A DNA stretch of 64,000 nt, taken from assembly GCA_027943335.1 (NCBI GenBank), contig BSBK01006433.1, forward strand, positions 62,001 to 126,000. The letters are read 5' to 3'. The DNA comes from Chamaecyparis obtusa. Lineage: Eukaryota; Streptophyta; Pinopsida; Cupressales; Cupressaceae. Numbering within the stretch: the stretch's first letter is position 1; each line of letters opens with the position of its first letter. A program made the position numbers and the translations under genes. Of the stretch, positions 35,067-46,846 are shown one piece after another. The notes beneath the pieces were generated by a model, which worked only from the letters and a program-made list of their open reading frames with translations, was not told the DNA's origin and ran no database searches.

Positions 35067-36240
35067 ATGGAAGGAGAATATGATGGTGGATTCTCATCAA
35101 GGATGACCAATGCAGAGATAGTAAGCTACCTGAAAGAGAAAAGGACATAGCGTGATGATTCAAGAGATGTCGAGATGCAATAGATGAGGCAAGAGATGGA
35201 CAGGTTGAGGAAAGAGCTTCACAAGAGATGTAGTGGAAACTCTGATAATGTCAAAGCAAGGATTCATCAAGAACCCCTTGAGAAGGAGGAAGAAGAATGT
35301 CCTACAGACCAAATAATACTTATGAAGACTCTAAAATCTATGGAGAGGAGAACCATGGATGCCAAGCTTGAATTTCCCACATACAATGGGAAGATGGACC
35401 CAGACATTGCAATGGATTGGATGGATGCCCTAAATAGTTTCTTTGACTATGAAGACATCCCTGAGAATCAAAGGGTGAAGATTGCTAAGTCAAAGCTCAA
35501 AGGCTCTGCACTCACATGGTGGAACTTCACTCAAGATGATAGGGTGAAGAATGGAAAGAATCCAGTCACCACTTGGAAGAAGATGGTCACCATGCTTAGG
35601 GAAACTTTTGTCCCTAAAGATTATTAAGTCCAACTTCATAAAAGGAGAATGAGTCTAAGGCAGAAAGAGATGGAAATCTCTAGCTATACTGAAGAATTTT
35701 AGAGATTGGTGATGAGATCCAAGCTTATCAAACCAAAATGTCTAAAGCTTTCTTGGTATATGCAAGGCCTAAGGGTCTTAGTTCAAGATGAACTCTATTT
35801 GACAAGCCCTACCATAGTAAATGAATGCTATCAATTGGCATTAAAAGTTGAAGAAAATTTCAAGAAGAGGAATGAACAGAGCGGTAGAGGAAACTTTGGA
35901 GGAAGAGGAAAAAATAATAGACCACAAGGAGAATCTAATAAGGAGAACACCCAAGGAGAAAGTAGTTCAATAGGTGGATACCAAGGTTGAAGAGGAAAGA
36001 GAAGGGGTAGACATGAAGGAAGAAATAATGGACAAATCAGATGTTATAACTACAATCAGATAGGACACTACACCAATAGGTATCCAGACAGAGACAAGCA
36101 GAATAACCAAGGTGAAAGAAGAGCCAACCTAGCACAATAAGATGATGTTGATAGTGTGAGAGACTATATGGGAGAAGATGGAGTAAGCCTCATGATGAAG
36201 AGGAATTTAATCCAAGCACCAGTACCAGTGGAACCTCCCC
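35067..36240 (+). pseudogene. Gag of chromovirus G
   Basis: The ATG at 35067 starts MEGEYDGGFSSRM. 35184-35627 is open for 147 codons with the capsid core (ELFKR-like coiled N-part, EFPTYNGKMDPDIAMDWMDALNSFF, LTWWNFTQDDRV). Stops at 35625 and 35700 separate it from 35706-35990 (VQDELYLTSPTIVNECYQLALKVEENF). The knuckle zone reads CYNYNQIGHYTNRY: it shares the final Tyr with F and has also lost the second Cys. Confidence 0.9.
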
Positions 36241-36650
36241 AAAGAAAAAGTCTTTTCAGAACCAACTGCAAGAGCCATAGAAAGGTATGCAAGTTAGTAA
36301 CTGATTATGGTTCTATTGAAAATATTGTATGTAGAGAGATGGTAGATAAATTAAAATCAGAAAAGATACCCCACCCAAATCCATCCCATGTATCTTGGTT
36401 GACAAAAGGGTAGAAAACCCTCATAAATGAAAAAGCTTGGGTAGATTTCTCTATTAAAGACTATAAGGATAGAGTCCTGTGTGACGTTGTAGATATGGAT
36501 GTATGTCACCTTTTGTTAGGATGTCCATGGCACTATGATTTGTAGGATAAACATGATGGAGTCACAAAACAATACCAAATTGTTTAAAATAGTCACAAAT
36601 ACAATCTTCTCCCTCTCCCTGATCCTCAACAAGAAAAACCAAAAGAACAG
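36241..36650 (+). pseudogene. Protease of chromovirus G
   Basis: KLVTDYGSIENIVCREMVDKLK has DYG where F has DSG, so the active-site Ser position is changed. SHVSWLTKG is followed by a TAG at 36411 where F has CAG. VDMDVCHLLLGCPWHYD follows with further stops near 36543 and 36585. Confidence 0.85.
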
Positions 36651-37690
36651 TTAGTCATGCTTGCAGGAGAACAAGACATGATAAGTACTATTCAAGATTC
36701 TGAGGTAGGATAATCCCTAGTCCTTAAGCCAAAGGAGAAGATAGTGCATAATGAAGTACTAGAGGAAGTAAACAGTCTACTATAGAAATACAAAGGAATA
36801 GTTGTAGGAGACACACCAGATGAACTCCCACCATTGAGGGATATCTATCACCAAATAGATTTTATCCCAAGTGCTTCCCTACCCAACAAAGCTTCTTATA
36901 AACTCACTCCTGATCAAAATGCTAAAATCACTTGACAAGTCAGTGAATTGCTGACAAAAGGACTCATACAAAAGAGACTTAGCCCTTGTGTGGTCTTGAG
37001 TGTTTTAGCCCCTAAAAAGGATGGTAAATGGAGACTATGCACCGATTCCAAGGAAATAAAAAAAATTACAATAAGATACAGATTCCCTATACCCAGGATT
37101 GAAGATCTTCTAGACCAACTTGGAGGAGCATGTTACTTTTCAAAAATTGACCTTAAATCTGGTTTACCATCAAATAAGGATAAGGCCCGGTGATGAGTGG
37201 AAAACTACATTCAAAACTACAGAAGGATTATATGAATGGCTTGTGATGCCATTTGGCCTAGGTAATGCTCCTAGCACCTTCATGAGATTAATGAATGAAG
37301 TGCTTCAATATTTCATAGGAAATTTTGTGGTGGTCTATTTAGATGACATCTTAATCTTTAGTGGGAGTATGAAGGAACACATGAGACATTTGGAGCAAGT
37401 TCTCCAAAACCTACATGAGAAGAAACTGTCTATCAACTTGGAAAAGTTTACATTCATGCAACAAGAGTTGATATTTTTGCATTTTTTTTATGTCAAAGGG
37501 CACATTGAAAATGGATCCTAAAAAGGTAGAGGCTATCATTAATTGGCCCATACCAAAGACTCTAGGAGAAGTTAGGAGCTTTCATGGATTGGCTACCTTT
37601 TATAGGAAATTTATCAAAAAATTTAGTCACATTTGTGCACCTTTACTTGATACCATCAAGTGTGGTAGAAAAACAAAGTTCTAGTGGACA
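36651..37690 (+). pseudogene. Reverse transcriptase of chromovirus G
   Basis: 36948-37193 is open with the undamaged KKDGKWRLCTDS that is broken in F. A one-base insertion in the T run at about 37160-37164 shifts the frame inside the KSGYHQI motif. 37120-37521 carries [26 protein letters not shown] and [11 protein letters not shown]. Another frame change near 37480-37495 separates the thumb. Confidence 0.91.
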
Positions 37691-38300
37691 ACACAAGAAG
37701 ACAAAGATTTTAAATACTTGAAGGAAAGATTAGAACAATATCCCATTTTGGCACTACCGACCTTCAATAAATTGTTCACAGTGGAGACTGATGCTACCAA
37801 TCTGGCCATAGGCATAGTCCTCAGTCAGGATGGAAGACTAGTGGCTTTCTTTTCTAAAAAATTGAATGAAGCAAAGAAGAAATACAACACATATGACTTG
37901 GAATTGTATGGGATGGTTCAAGCCCTTAAGAAATGGAGGCACTACTTTATTCCTAAATAATTTATTTTTTTCCAGATAATCATGCCTTGAATTTTTTGAA
38001 TAGTCATGATAAACTAAGCTGCAGGAACATGAAATGGGTTGAAAAACTCCAAGAATTCACATTTTCCATAAAACACAAGAAAGGAACTTCAAATAAAGTT
38101 GCAGATGCTCTCAACAGAAGAGTAATTTTTGTTGAAGAAGTCCAGTTACAAAGCATAGGGATTGATGCCCTCAAACACCTATACAAGGATGATTCAGATT
38201 TTGGTGATATCTATCAAGTTTTCTCTACTCTATCAAATGCATATAATACTACTTATTCTAAATATTTATTGCAGAATGGCCTTTTTTTCAAAGGAGGTTA
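37691..38300 (+). pseudogene. RNase H of chromovirus G
   Basis: FTVETDATNLAIGIVLSQDG (Asp), YNTYDLELYGMVQALKKWRHY (Gly stands where F has Glu), then a TAA and a damaged TDNHAL. 37987-38301 is open: KWVEKLQEFTFSIKHKKGTSNKVADALNRR up to the integrase. A stop at about 38299 ends it. Confidence 0.88.
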
Positions 38301-39400
38301 AATTTGTATTCCTAAATGCTCCATGAGAGAAAATATGATTAGAGAGAAATAGTACACGATACACTAGGAGGTCACTTTGGCATAGATAAGACACTTGAAC
38401 TTGTAAGGAGAAACTATCATTGGCTTGGGTTACCGACGGATGTCAGAAATTTGTTGAATCATGTACTATTTGTCAAAGGGCTAAAGGAGTTATGACTAAT
38501 CAGGGTCTATATCAACCACTTCCTATTCCAACAAAAACATGGGACAGTGCGAGTATGGGCTTTGTCTTAGGACTTTCGAGAACTAAACAAGGATTTGATA
38601 TTATCTTTGTTATAGTTGATAGATTTAGAAAAATGGCACACTTTGTTCCTTGTAAAGTTTCTAATCATGCTTCGCATATTGCTAACTTATTTTTTAAAGA
38701 AGTGGTCAGAATTCATGGATTACCAACATCCATTATTTTTGACAGAGATGTGAAATTCCAAGGGAAATTTTGGAGAACCCTTTGGAATAAGTTGGGGACA
38801 AATCTATCATTCAGTTCTGCATACCATTCACAAACTGATGGGAAGACTTAGTTATAAACAGATCACTAGGAAACCTTTTAAGGTGTCTAACAAAACAATA
38901 TGGATAGACTTTGGATGCTATCCTTCCTCACGCATAATTTTCTTTCAATGATTCAGTAAATCGATCACCAGGGAAGACACCATTCCAAGAGAATTATGGA
39001 CTCCATCCAAGAGGAGTTATGGAACTAAGAGAGTTACCAATTGACTTCAAAGTCAGTGCACAAGGAGAAGAACTGTGAGCATGGATCAAATATATTCATG
39101 ATCAAGTCTGAGATACATTGATTCAAAATGCTGCAAAGTACAAAGAATAGGCAGATAAGAAGAAGAGACATGTTACTTTTAAAGTAGGAGATCATGTATG
39201 GCCATACATAAATAGGGCAAGGATTCCTAGGAGACATACAAAACTGCAAATGAGGAAGATCGGTCCCTGTCAAATACTTCGTAAATTTGGGGATAATACT
39301 TATGAAATTTCTTTACCCCCTACTATTTCTATTTCTCCTATCTTTAACATTTGTGATCTCACTCCTTTTAAGGCTGATGTATGATCTAATGACACTTTGC
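38301..39400 (+). pseudogene. Integrase of chromovirus G
   Basis: GGHFGIDKTLELVRRNYHW then a one-base loss near 38448. 38420-38851 is open: ESCTICQRAKG (zinc Cys pair intact), SMGFVLGLSRTKQGFDIIFVIVDRF (Gly in place of the first Asp), SIIFDRDVKFQ. After 38851 the frame breaks in the Glu region. KKKRHVTFKVGDHVWPYINRARIPR and PTISISPIFNICDLTPF follow. Confidence 0.88.
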
Positions 39401-39633
39401 AGGGCACTGAATATAAATAGGCCAAATGGATAAAGGACTTGCCACTAAGCCAACCATTACAATTGGAAAACATTCTGGACTCTAAAGTTATCAAACAAAC
39501 CAGAAAGAAGACCTACAAAGACTACTTGGTCAAATGGCATGGGTTACCAGACATTGATGCTACCTAGATGAGTGAAGAGTGTATCAACAAGCATGGAACT
39601 TTAGTTCATAAGCTACTCTCAAGTGGTACTTGA
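39401..39633 (+). pseudogene. Chromodomain of G and end of pol
   Basis: LENILDSKVIKQTRKK then TYKDYLVKWHGLPDIDAT is the chromodomain core, with a TAG in place of the conserved Trp codon at 39567. It ends SSGT with TGA at 39631-39633, 20 bases before the third LTR. Confidence 0.87.
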
Positions 39634-39653
39634 GGTTTTAAAACACAAGATTA

Positions 39654-41252
39654 TGGTGTGAGTGCACCCAAGGAACACTCCCCACTCTTCACAACTTTTA
39701 GACTAATAGGTTAAGTTTTACTAAGCCAACTTGTCAGACCTAGTCACCCTTGGTGTGATTATAATCAATGGGTTTTGACTATGGTCCAAAGGCACATTTA
39801 GGATGTTATGTTTCCTAGGTGTCTTTTAAGATGTTTACAATAATGTAAGGCATTAGGCCTATAGGCTCATTAGGAGAAAGAATGCAACATTTTGTAAAAG
39901 TTGCAAATGTAAAAGAATGTTGTTGGCAACTTCCTTGAAACTTTGCTACCGACATGTTACACAACCACCCAACGGTCACAACCTTTGAAAAATGGTTTGA
40001 TCCATTGAGGGAAGTCTTCATATAGCCAATACAGGTAGGTGGAAAATGAGAGGTTTTGAACAGTAAGGAAACTCTATGTAATTTTTGCATTCAATAAATA
40101 AAAGATCCCTATTTTCTCTGAATTTTGGATTGAAGCATTGCGGGTATAGTTTTTTATGGAAGTACGAAGGAGAAATTTGATCTATTTGACACATTCTATC
40201 CTCTAGGACTTTGATGTTTTTAATTTGAATCATTGTGAAGATTGGAGTCGAAAGTTAAAAGAATCGATTTATCCAGTTTTCCAGGAAACCCTCCTGAACC
40301 AGGGTTTTGACCGAAGATTCCCTAACTTGTATTTCCTTTGTGGGATTCCCATGTGAAGTTTGGAAATGCAAGTAGGTGAAATGTATTTTAGTTCCTAAAA
40401 AGTGTAGAAGAAGGGGGATTGTTTAGAGAAATCTGTTTACAGATTCTAGACCAAGCATCTCTATGTGCTTGGTTCAAGAAATGAAGAAGTGAAGTGGTAG
40501 GAGAACTTTGGGGGTGGATAAAAGAAATCTAAAGCCAAATTGTTGTCTCTCTAGGATTTCCAACACCGTTTCAATTGGAAGTTAACCTGGAACAACCAAT
40601 TGGTAAATTTTTCATTCATCTACCAAGTCAATTAGCCATATCAGGACTAGTAGACTATGGATTGTTTGGTGTTGTTTTTGTGTTAAAGATCGTAGGATCT
40701 GGAGGTTAGTCACAAGTCATAAAAAGGGTGTCTGAATATACTTTGTTTCCATAGACTTCTTTTAAGGATCAGGAATGAGGATCTTAGAAGCTTGTTCAAA
40801 AGGCTACAAGCCTGAAAAAGTCTAAGCCCTTGAACTTGTTATTCAAATCCTTTAGTGTGTGTGGAAATGACTCCCAAAGTAGACATTTGTTTTTGTATGG
40901 AACCTTTCCATCCCCTCACAAAATTTGTAGGTTCCCATCTGAAAGATAACTTAGTAAGGTGTGTTGTGGTAAGCATTACTAAATGTCAAGAAACTACTCA
41001 GTATAGCTACTGAGCCCACTCAGTTAACATAAGCACCAAGCATCAACTGAGTATTAACCAAGCACTAGGAGAACCCTAGGGGGTACGAGCCAATTATAGA
41101 CACTGTATCCTCCAATGAGGATAGTGGAATTGTGTGTGTTATAGGATCTTCTAAAGGTGTAGAGCACTCTCCTAAGTCCACTTTGGGTTCAGAGAAAGAC
41201 TAAAGGTATCACCATTTACTGAGCTATCTAAATAGGGGAGAGCTCTGCGTCA
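39654..41252 (+). repeat. Third LTR of the F/G array
   Basis: Starts TGGTGTGAGTGCACC and ends CTCTGCGTCA, followed by GTAAG, the same five bases as before the first LTR. The minus frames 39815-40233 mirror those in the first LTR and are chance. Confidence 0.92.
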
Positions 41253-41257
41253 GTAAG

Positions 41258-42013
41258 GGGGGTTTGGAAATGTAATTGAGCCTCCAAATTGGTTGGGGTT
41301 TTTGGGTAGATTTAGAATTATTACATTGAATATGTTGTAATGTAGAGACATTCTACCATTTTGTACTAGGGGTCTATTTTAAACTTGTAATCAGGTCTTT
41401 TTTGACCTTGGGGCTTTGGGTAGCTTAGGAAATTTTTTGAGCTTCTGAAGCTCAATTTGTAAATTTATGGGTCATGAACGGATTTTTCTTTCCTAATTCT
41501 TTCTCTAGGAGCCCTTCTAAACTAGTTATTATTACTAATATAAATACAAAGTTTTGCCAAAACAAATAATAATATAACTGACAAAACACACCATCAAACC
41601 ATTAACATCCTTACTCATCTCATCTGCATCAGTTATGCCTATAATTTCCACCTTTGGCATTTATAGAGACACATTAAGAAATATCAAACATTTTCTTGAG
41701 CCACAACACTTTATTTTCATCTTTATCAGATGGTAGCACACCAAATGGAAACATATCAAACTTCTCAGTAGCTTCTCTCTCCCTGTTTATCTTCCCTTCA
41801 TAGTTTATCATTCCTTTTTGTACTCTTCCATTGTGCCCCTTTATTGGTAATAATCCTCTTAGTTCTTCTCCCCCTTAGACAACAATGTCAAAGGCACCAT
41901 AATGCTCAAGACTTCATCTATCTGACTATTCCCCCTAAGGAGTAGTCCTGTTTACATCAATCCACTAAAAAATAAAATAGTAATACAGAATGGATTGATG
42001 CAACATTTGCATC
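41258..42013. other. Flank of the array and 3' untranslated side of copia H
   Basis: 41258-41560 shows no gene and no repeat partner in the window. 41560-42013 is probably 3' untranslated sequence of copia H. A second LTR of H is not recognised. Confidence 0.45.
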
Positions 42014-42594
42014 TTAATTTTTTTTAGGTAAGGGCATGACCCACAACTTACCTCTAAGATACCCAAAAGTATCCTTAGGAAGTGGTTTGTTAGAGATATC
42101 TATAATTTTATCTTTAGTTTGAATGTACTCCTATCACACCACTTCCTCCTACACATGTTCTATCAAGAAATGATACTTAATAATAATATGATTGGTCTTC
42201 AAGTGCATAACTAGATTCTTGGAAATGCTTATAGAACTTCTAATTTCACAATAAATTATCACTGGTTATTTTACCTTCCTCTTAATCCCTTCTATGATTT
42301 TCTTCATCAAATATACATGTGTGCAATTGATAGATATAACCACATATTCCTCTTCAACTATAGGTTGAGACATCCAATTTTGTTTCTTTCTTGTCTAGGA
42401 CACAAGGCTTCCACCTAGAAAGAATGCACCACTACTTGTGTTCTTTCGGTCATCTTCATTTCCTACCCAATCAACATCAATAAAAATACTTATTAAAAAA
42501 GAACCTTCATCAGCATACCATAATCCATAATCCATGATGCCTTTTAGATATTTAAAGATTATCTTTATTGCAACCATGTGTGACTCCTTTGGGT
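42014..42594 (-). pseudogene. RNase H and C-terminus of copia H
   Basis: KGIMDYGLWYADEGSFLISIFIDVDWVGNEDDRKNTSSGAFFLGGSLVS starts the domain with Asp in DVDW. Later CEIRSSISISKNLVMHLKTNHI and KPLPKDTFGYLRGKL mark the end; TAA at 42014-42016. Stops near 42130 and 42280 break it. Confidence 0.84.
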
Positions 42595-42595
42595 T

Positions 42596-43620
42596 TTATT
42601 GAAACCTTGAAACTATGCCAATTGCTTGTGCAATAGCTGTTCTTCTATGTACAATATAGTGTAGCTTCCCGATCATGGACTTGTATAAAGTAACATCAAT
42701 AGACTCTGATTCATCATCCTTGGATAGTTTAAAACCTATAATCATAGGGATACCAACTGGTCTATATTCTTCCATGCCAATAGTCTTCAACACCTCCCTG
42801 AAATATTTAGATTGACGTATGTATATTCCATTTTCCAATTTTGATACTTGAAATCCTATGAAGAATATGATTTCTCCTATCACTCACATTTCAAATTATT
42901 TCTTCATCTCATTTGAAAAAGACATACTATCTCATCATCACCACCAAAAATTATGTCATGAACAAAGACTTCAATAATTAATATCTTTTTATACTCATCC
43001 TTTAAGGAAACATTACTATCATCAGAAGTCCTTTTGAAACCAATCCTAATGAGATAAGTGTGAAATCTTTCATACCATGCTCTAGGGGCTTGATTTAGAC
43101 CATACCATTTTTTTAAAGTTTACATATCATGTTTATATCCTTGGTTAAGGAAAATCCATCTATTTGTTCAATGTAGACCTCTTCCTCTATAATTCCATTC
43201 AAAAATGCTGAAATGACATCCATTTGATAGAATTTGAAATTAATGAATGCAACATAAGCAAGTAGTATCGTGATAGTTTCCAATTTTTGTAGAGGATAAA
43301 ATTTCTCACCATAATCAAAGCCTTCTTTTTATGCATAACCTTTTCACACAATTATTTCTTTGTTTCTAATCACTACACCGTCCTCATTTAATTTATTCCT
43401 AAAAACCCATTTCGTACCTATCTCATTTTTTTCTTTAGCCCTTTGCACAAGAGTCCAAGTTTCATTCTTCCCAATCTGATCTGATTCTTCATGCATTGAT
43501 CTCACCCAATCATCATCTTTAACTGCTTCCTTTACTATTTTGGGCTCAAATTGTGATATTAGTTATGTTCTTTCTCTAACATTCTTGTCAACACACCTCC
43601 ATTCTTACAACCAATTATTT
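42596..43620 (-). pseudogene. Reverse transcriptase of copia H
   Basis: 42883-42596 is open: GFQVSKLENGIYIRQSKYFREVLKTIGME and LYKSMIGKLHYIVHRR. Upstream in broken frames GTKWVFRNKLNEDG, FDYGEKF, MDVISAFLNG and EEEVYIEQIDGF are legible. The YVDD region at about 42950-42975 (LFMT-FLVV) is damaged. Confidence 0.84.
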
Positions 43621-43945
43621 GATCAGAAGAATGATTCTTTTTCACATACCTTCGGATTACCAGTTTAGACATAGGAATTTATTTGTTTGTTGGTCGCACT
43701 ACATCTTTCTCGTTGTTCTGATCTACCAGTTTAGGCTCTTTCGGTTCAATAAAATATATTCTCTGATCATCTTTTTTATCCTTCTTACTACATTATTCAT
43801 GCTTACCTTAACAAAGCTATCAAAGTTTACATGGAATAATATTCTATGCCATAACTAGACATCTTCAATCCTAGTAACCAAACAAGTGTTAACTATATTG
43901 TTTAACTAGAATAAGTTACCTCTAGTTTGTCTTCCAATAGAAATT
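43621..43945 (-). pseudogene. Integrase remnant of copia H
   Basis: Only the start of integrase is left next to the array, with much of the core deleted between about 43620 and 43780. It is aligned with copia C around 21480-21640 (a pre-integrase zone including NLF-like and FHVNFDS-like segments). Confidence 0.6.
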
Positions 43946-44795
43946 TGATGAAGGGTGCTCCCCTTAATACCACAAACACATAACAAAAATAGAGAAATAG
44001 CAACAATATGCAAGAACAGAAAATTGGCTTCTTATTATCTCCACAAATGTGGAATTACAAACTTTCAGAATTACAATATGCAAAGCCACATGGGCATTCC
44101 CTTACAATATTCTATAGGACAAAGCCTTGAATCAATACCCAAATCTACTACCTAGAACTACCCTAGACAACACTAGGAGCCTTCTTTATATAGGCATTTT
44201 CCACCACCCGAGAAGGTTCCAAAAATTTACCCCTTAGGACCGACCAAACTTAGAATTATTTTATTTTTCAATTTATTACATCAAAGTCTGTTCAAAATAA
44301 CTTTTGAAACCCGAACAAAAATTTGGAATGAAAATTATTTTTTTCCATTTCAGGTGACCCAACTTTCAGAGACCATAAGTCATCACTAGTTGACCCGATT
44401 GACTATTATAACCACATTTCAGAAAGGCCACGAAGTGCTCTACATGCTTGACTTGTGCAAGCACCTATCACCCAAATTTTTGACCTCATCTGGGGCCTCT
44501 AAAGCCTTCAAAACTGAGTTCAAAGTTTTTGTACCCTACTGCCACTACTAAAAATGTTCAATATCTTCAAAACTAGACCTGATCTATCCATGAAACTTTA
44601 CTGGCACGCTGATATGACTGAGATGAACCTCCACATGTAAAATCAGAATATTTCAAGATCACATGACCAACTTACTAAAAATAGCAAGTTTCCATAAATA
44701 GAAGCTCTACACAAGATATCCCTTATTGAATACAAAAACATAAATATTTTTGGGTGATGCAAGATTTCTCTTACACCCTGGATGCTCCTGCATCA
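43946..44795 (-). repeat. 3' LTR of I
   Basis: 850 bases, plus-strand edges TGATGAAGGG and CTGCATCA. The pol frame of I runs 25 bases into it. Confidence 0.92.
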
Positions 44796-46200
44796 GACAC
44801 CTGGGGTAATTTGAGAAGTGACCCCGTCATGACTCTAGTGTGTAGAGGAAAACCAAGAAGGTTAACCTCCTCCTTTGTCAGCCATGATGAATCTTCAAAA
44901 GGTCATCATTTCCACTTGACCAGATATTCTTCATATGTCCTATTCCTTGTGCTTCTACCAACATGACTATCCATTATGTTTTCAATCTCTTTAATATCTG
45001 AACTGGTTGCTGGAATACTCCACTGTGTTGTTGTAGCCTCATCTTCAACACCTCCTTCATGATACTCTATTAGATCTGAACTATTAAATACTGGTGAAAT
45101 ATTTAGCTTAGTAGGAAATTCTACCTCATATGCATTTCCTGAATCATGCTTCTTCAGTATCCTGCATGGCCCAAACTTCTTCATTTTCAACTTGTTCTAT
45201 GTACCAACTAGAAATCTTTCCTTCCACAAATGAACCATGACTTCATCTCCAACCTAAAATTCTTGATGCCTCTTTTTCTCATCTAGCTTAGCCTTATACT
45301 ACGCATTCATCTTTTTAATGTGCTTCCTCATCTCCTCATGGATATTCTTCAAATGTTCTACAAAATCCTCACCTTCAGCACTACTTATTTCTCTTTTGTC
45401 TATCTTTCTCAACTCGGATGCATTTTTTGGACTACTCCCATATACAATCTAGAATGGTGATTTACCAGTGCTCCTGTTAACAGAATTATTGTACACAAAT
45501 TCTGCCTATGGTAAAATCAAATCTCATCCTGTTGGCTTATCCCCAACCAAACATCTCAGCAAATTTCCCAAACTCCTATTCACCACCTCTATCTATCCTT
45601 TATTCTATGGATGATGTGATGAACTGAATTTCAAATCTATCTTCAACTTCTTCCACAATGTATGCCATAAATATCCAACAAACTTAGTGTCCCTATCTGA
45701 AACTATACTCTTTGGAAAACCATGTAGTCTCACCACTTCTTTGAAAAATACTTTTGCTACATGAACAACATCATTAGTCTTCTTCCAGGGAATAAAATGT
45801 GCCATCTTTGAAAATTTGTCAACTACACCCAAAAATTGAATCATGTCCCCCTTGTGTCTTTGGTAAACCAAGAACAAAGTCCATACTAATATCCTCCCAA
45901 GGCTTCTCTGGTATAGGTAATGGCTGATAAAACCTTGTATTCTACTTCACTCCTTTCACCATCTGACATACTCTAAAAGTCTATACAAACTTCTTGACAT
46001 CTTGCTACAACTATGGCCAATAAGAATTCTCACTAACCAAAAAAAGGGTTTTATCATGACCAAAATTTCCAACCAATCCTCCGCTATGCTTCTCCTTGAT
46101 GAGATTATCCCTTACGAGCTTCTGGGAATGCACAACTGACTCCCTCTAAATAGCATATCATCCTGAATGATGAAATCCAACCACTTCATTCTGTCTAGAG
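44771..46200 (-). pseudogene. Integrase and chromodomain of chromovirus I
   Basis: From the left end: TAA at 44771-44773 lies inside the LTR. The chromodomain reads EEYLVKWK, two stops, PFEDSSWLTKEEV. 45190-44906 has MKMKKFGPCRILKKHDSGNAYEVEFP. The core, 45877-45605, holds [16 protein letters not shown] and [19 protein letters not shown], with SSSHHP at the third motif. The zinc region near 46000-46100 is stop-rich. Confidence 0.88.
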
Positions 46201-46360
46201 TAGCAAGTTCTTTACAAGCTTTCTAGGCTTTACCAAAATCAGGATCCTCTAAATACAAATTCTTGAGTTCTTTAAACCCAACCACCTCAATCTACATCTC
46301 TATCAGCAATAGTTGCCTTCTACTAAGCACATCTAGAACCTTGTTAAACTTTCCACTTCT

Positions 46361-46846
46361 CTATTTCAAAACAAATGTATAACTCTGCAAAAACTCAACC
46401 CATTTCAAATGCCTTTGATTCAACTTTCCTTGACTATTCAAATATTGCAAATCTTGATGATCAATATACAAAACAAACTCCTTAGGAAGCACATAGTGTC
46501 TCCACTTCTTCAATGCCTGAACTATAGCATAAAATTCCTGATCATAAACATAATATTTTCTCTTGGCATCTTTTAACTTCTCACTGAAATAAGTAATAGG
46601 TTTAATTTCTTGGCTCATAACAGCTCCTATTGTAGTACCACTAGCATCATAGTCTACTTGAAACACATTTTTAAAATCTAGAAGTGCTAAAACAAGTTGT
46701 TCTAAAACTTTTTGTTTCAACAATTGAAAACTCTTTTCTGCCCCATTAGTCCACTTAAACTCTTTTCTATCCCCTCTCATTGTTTCAGTCAAGGGACCAC
46801 AAATACTGCAAATTTTTTTGATAAACTTTCTGTAAAAGGTAGCCAA
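46361..46846 (-). pseudogene. RNase H of chromovirus I
   Basis: 161 open codons: MATFYRKFIKKICSICGPLTETM, KEFKWTNGAEKSFQLLKQKV, then VFQVDYDASGTTIGAVMSQEI (Asp), KYYVYDQEFYAIVQALKKWRHYVLPKEF (Glu), VLYIDHQDLQYLNSQGKLNQRHLKWVEFLQ (Asp). All usual acids are present, so this is among the better kept domains in the window. Confidence 0.9.

Larger units (their letters stand above)
27169..41252 (+). mobile_element. Tandem chromovirus array: LTR-F-LTR-G-LTR
   Basis: Three LTRs (27169-28766, 33419-35017, 39654-41252; 1598-1599 bases each) alternate with two internal regions of 4652 and 4636 bases. The middle LTR has no target duplication of its own; it ends one body and starts the other. The outer flanks are GTAAG at 27164-27168 and GTAAG at 41253-41257. 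So the block behaves as one integration that later became tandem, or that integrated as a tandem. Both bodies encode gag, protease, RT, RNase H, integrase and chromodomain with many stops. Confidence 0.92.

Noticed and set aside
43619..43858. Plus-strand hydrophobic frame as a membrane protein
   Set aside because: Antisense to decayed copia H pol; hydrophobicity comes from AT-rich antisense reading.
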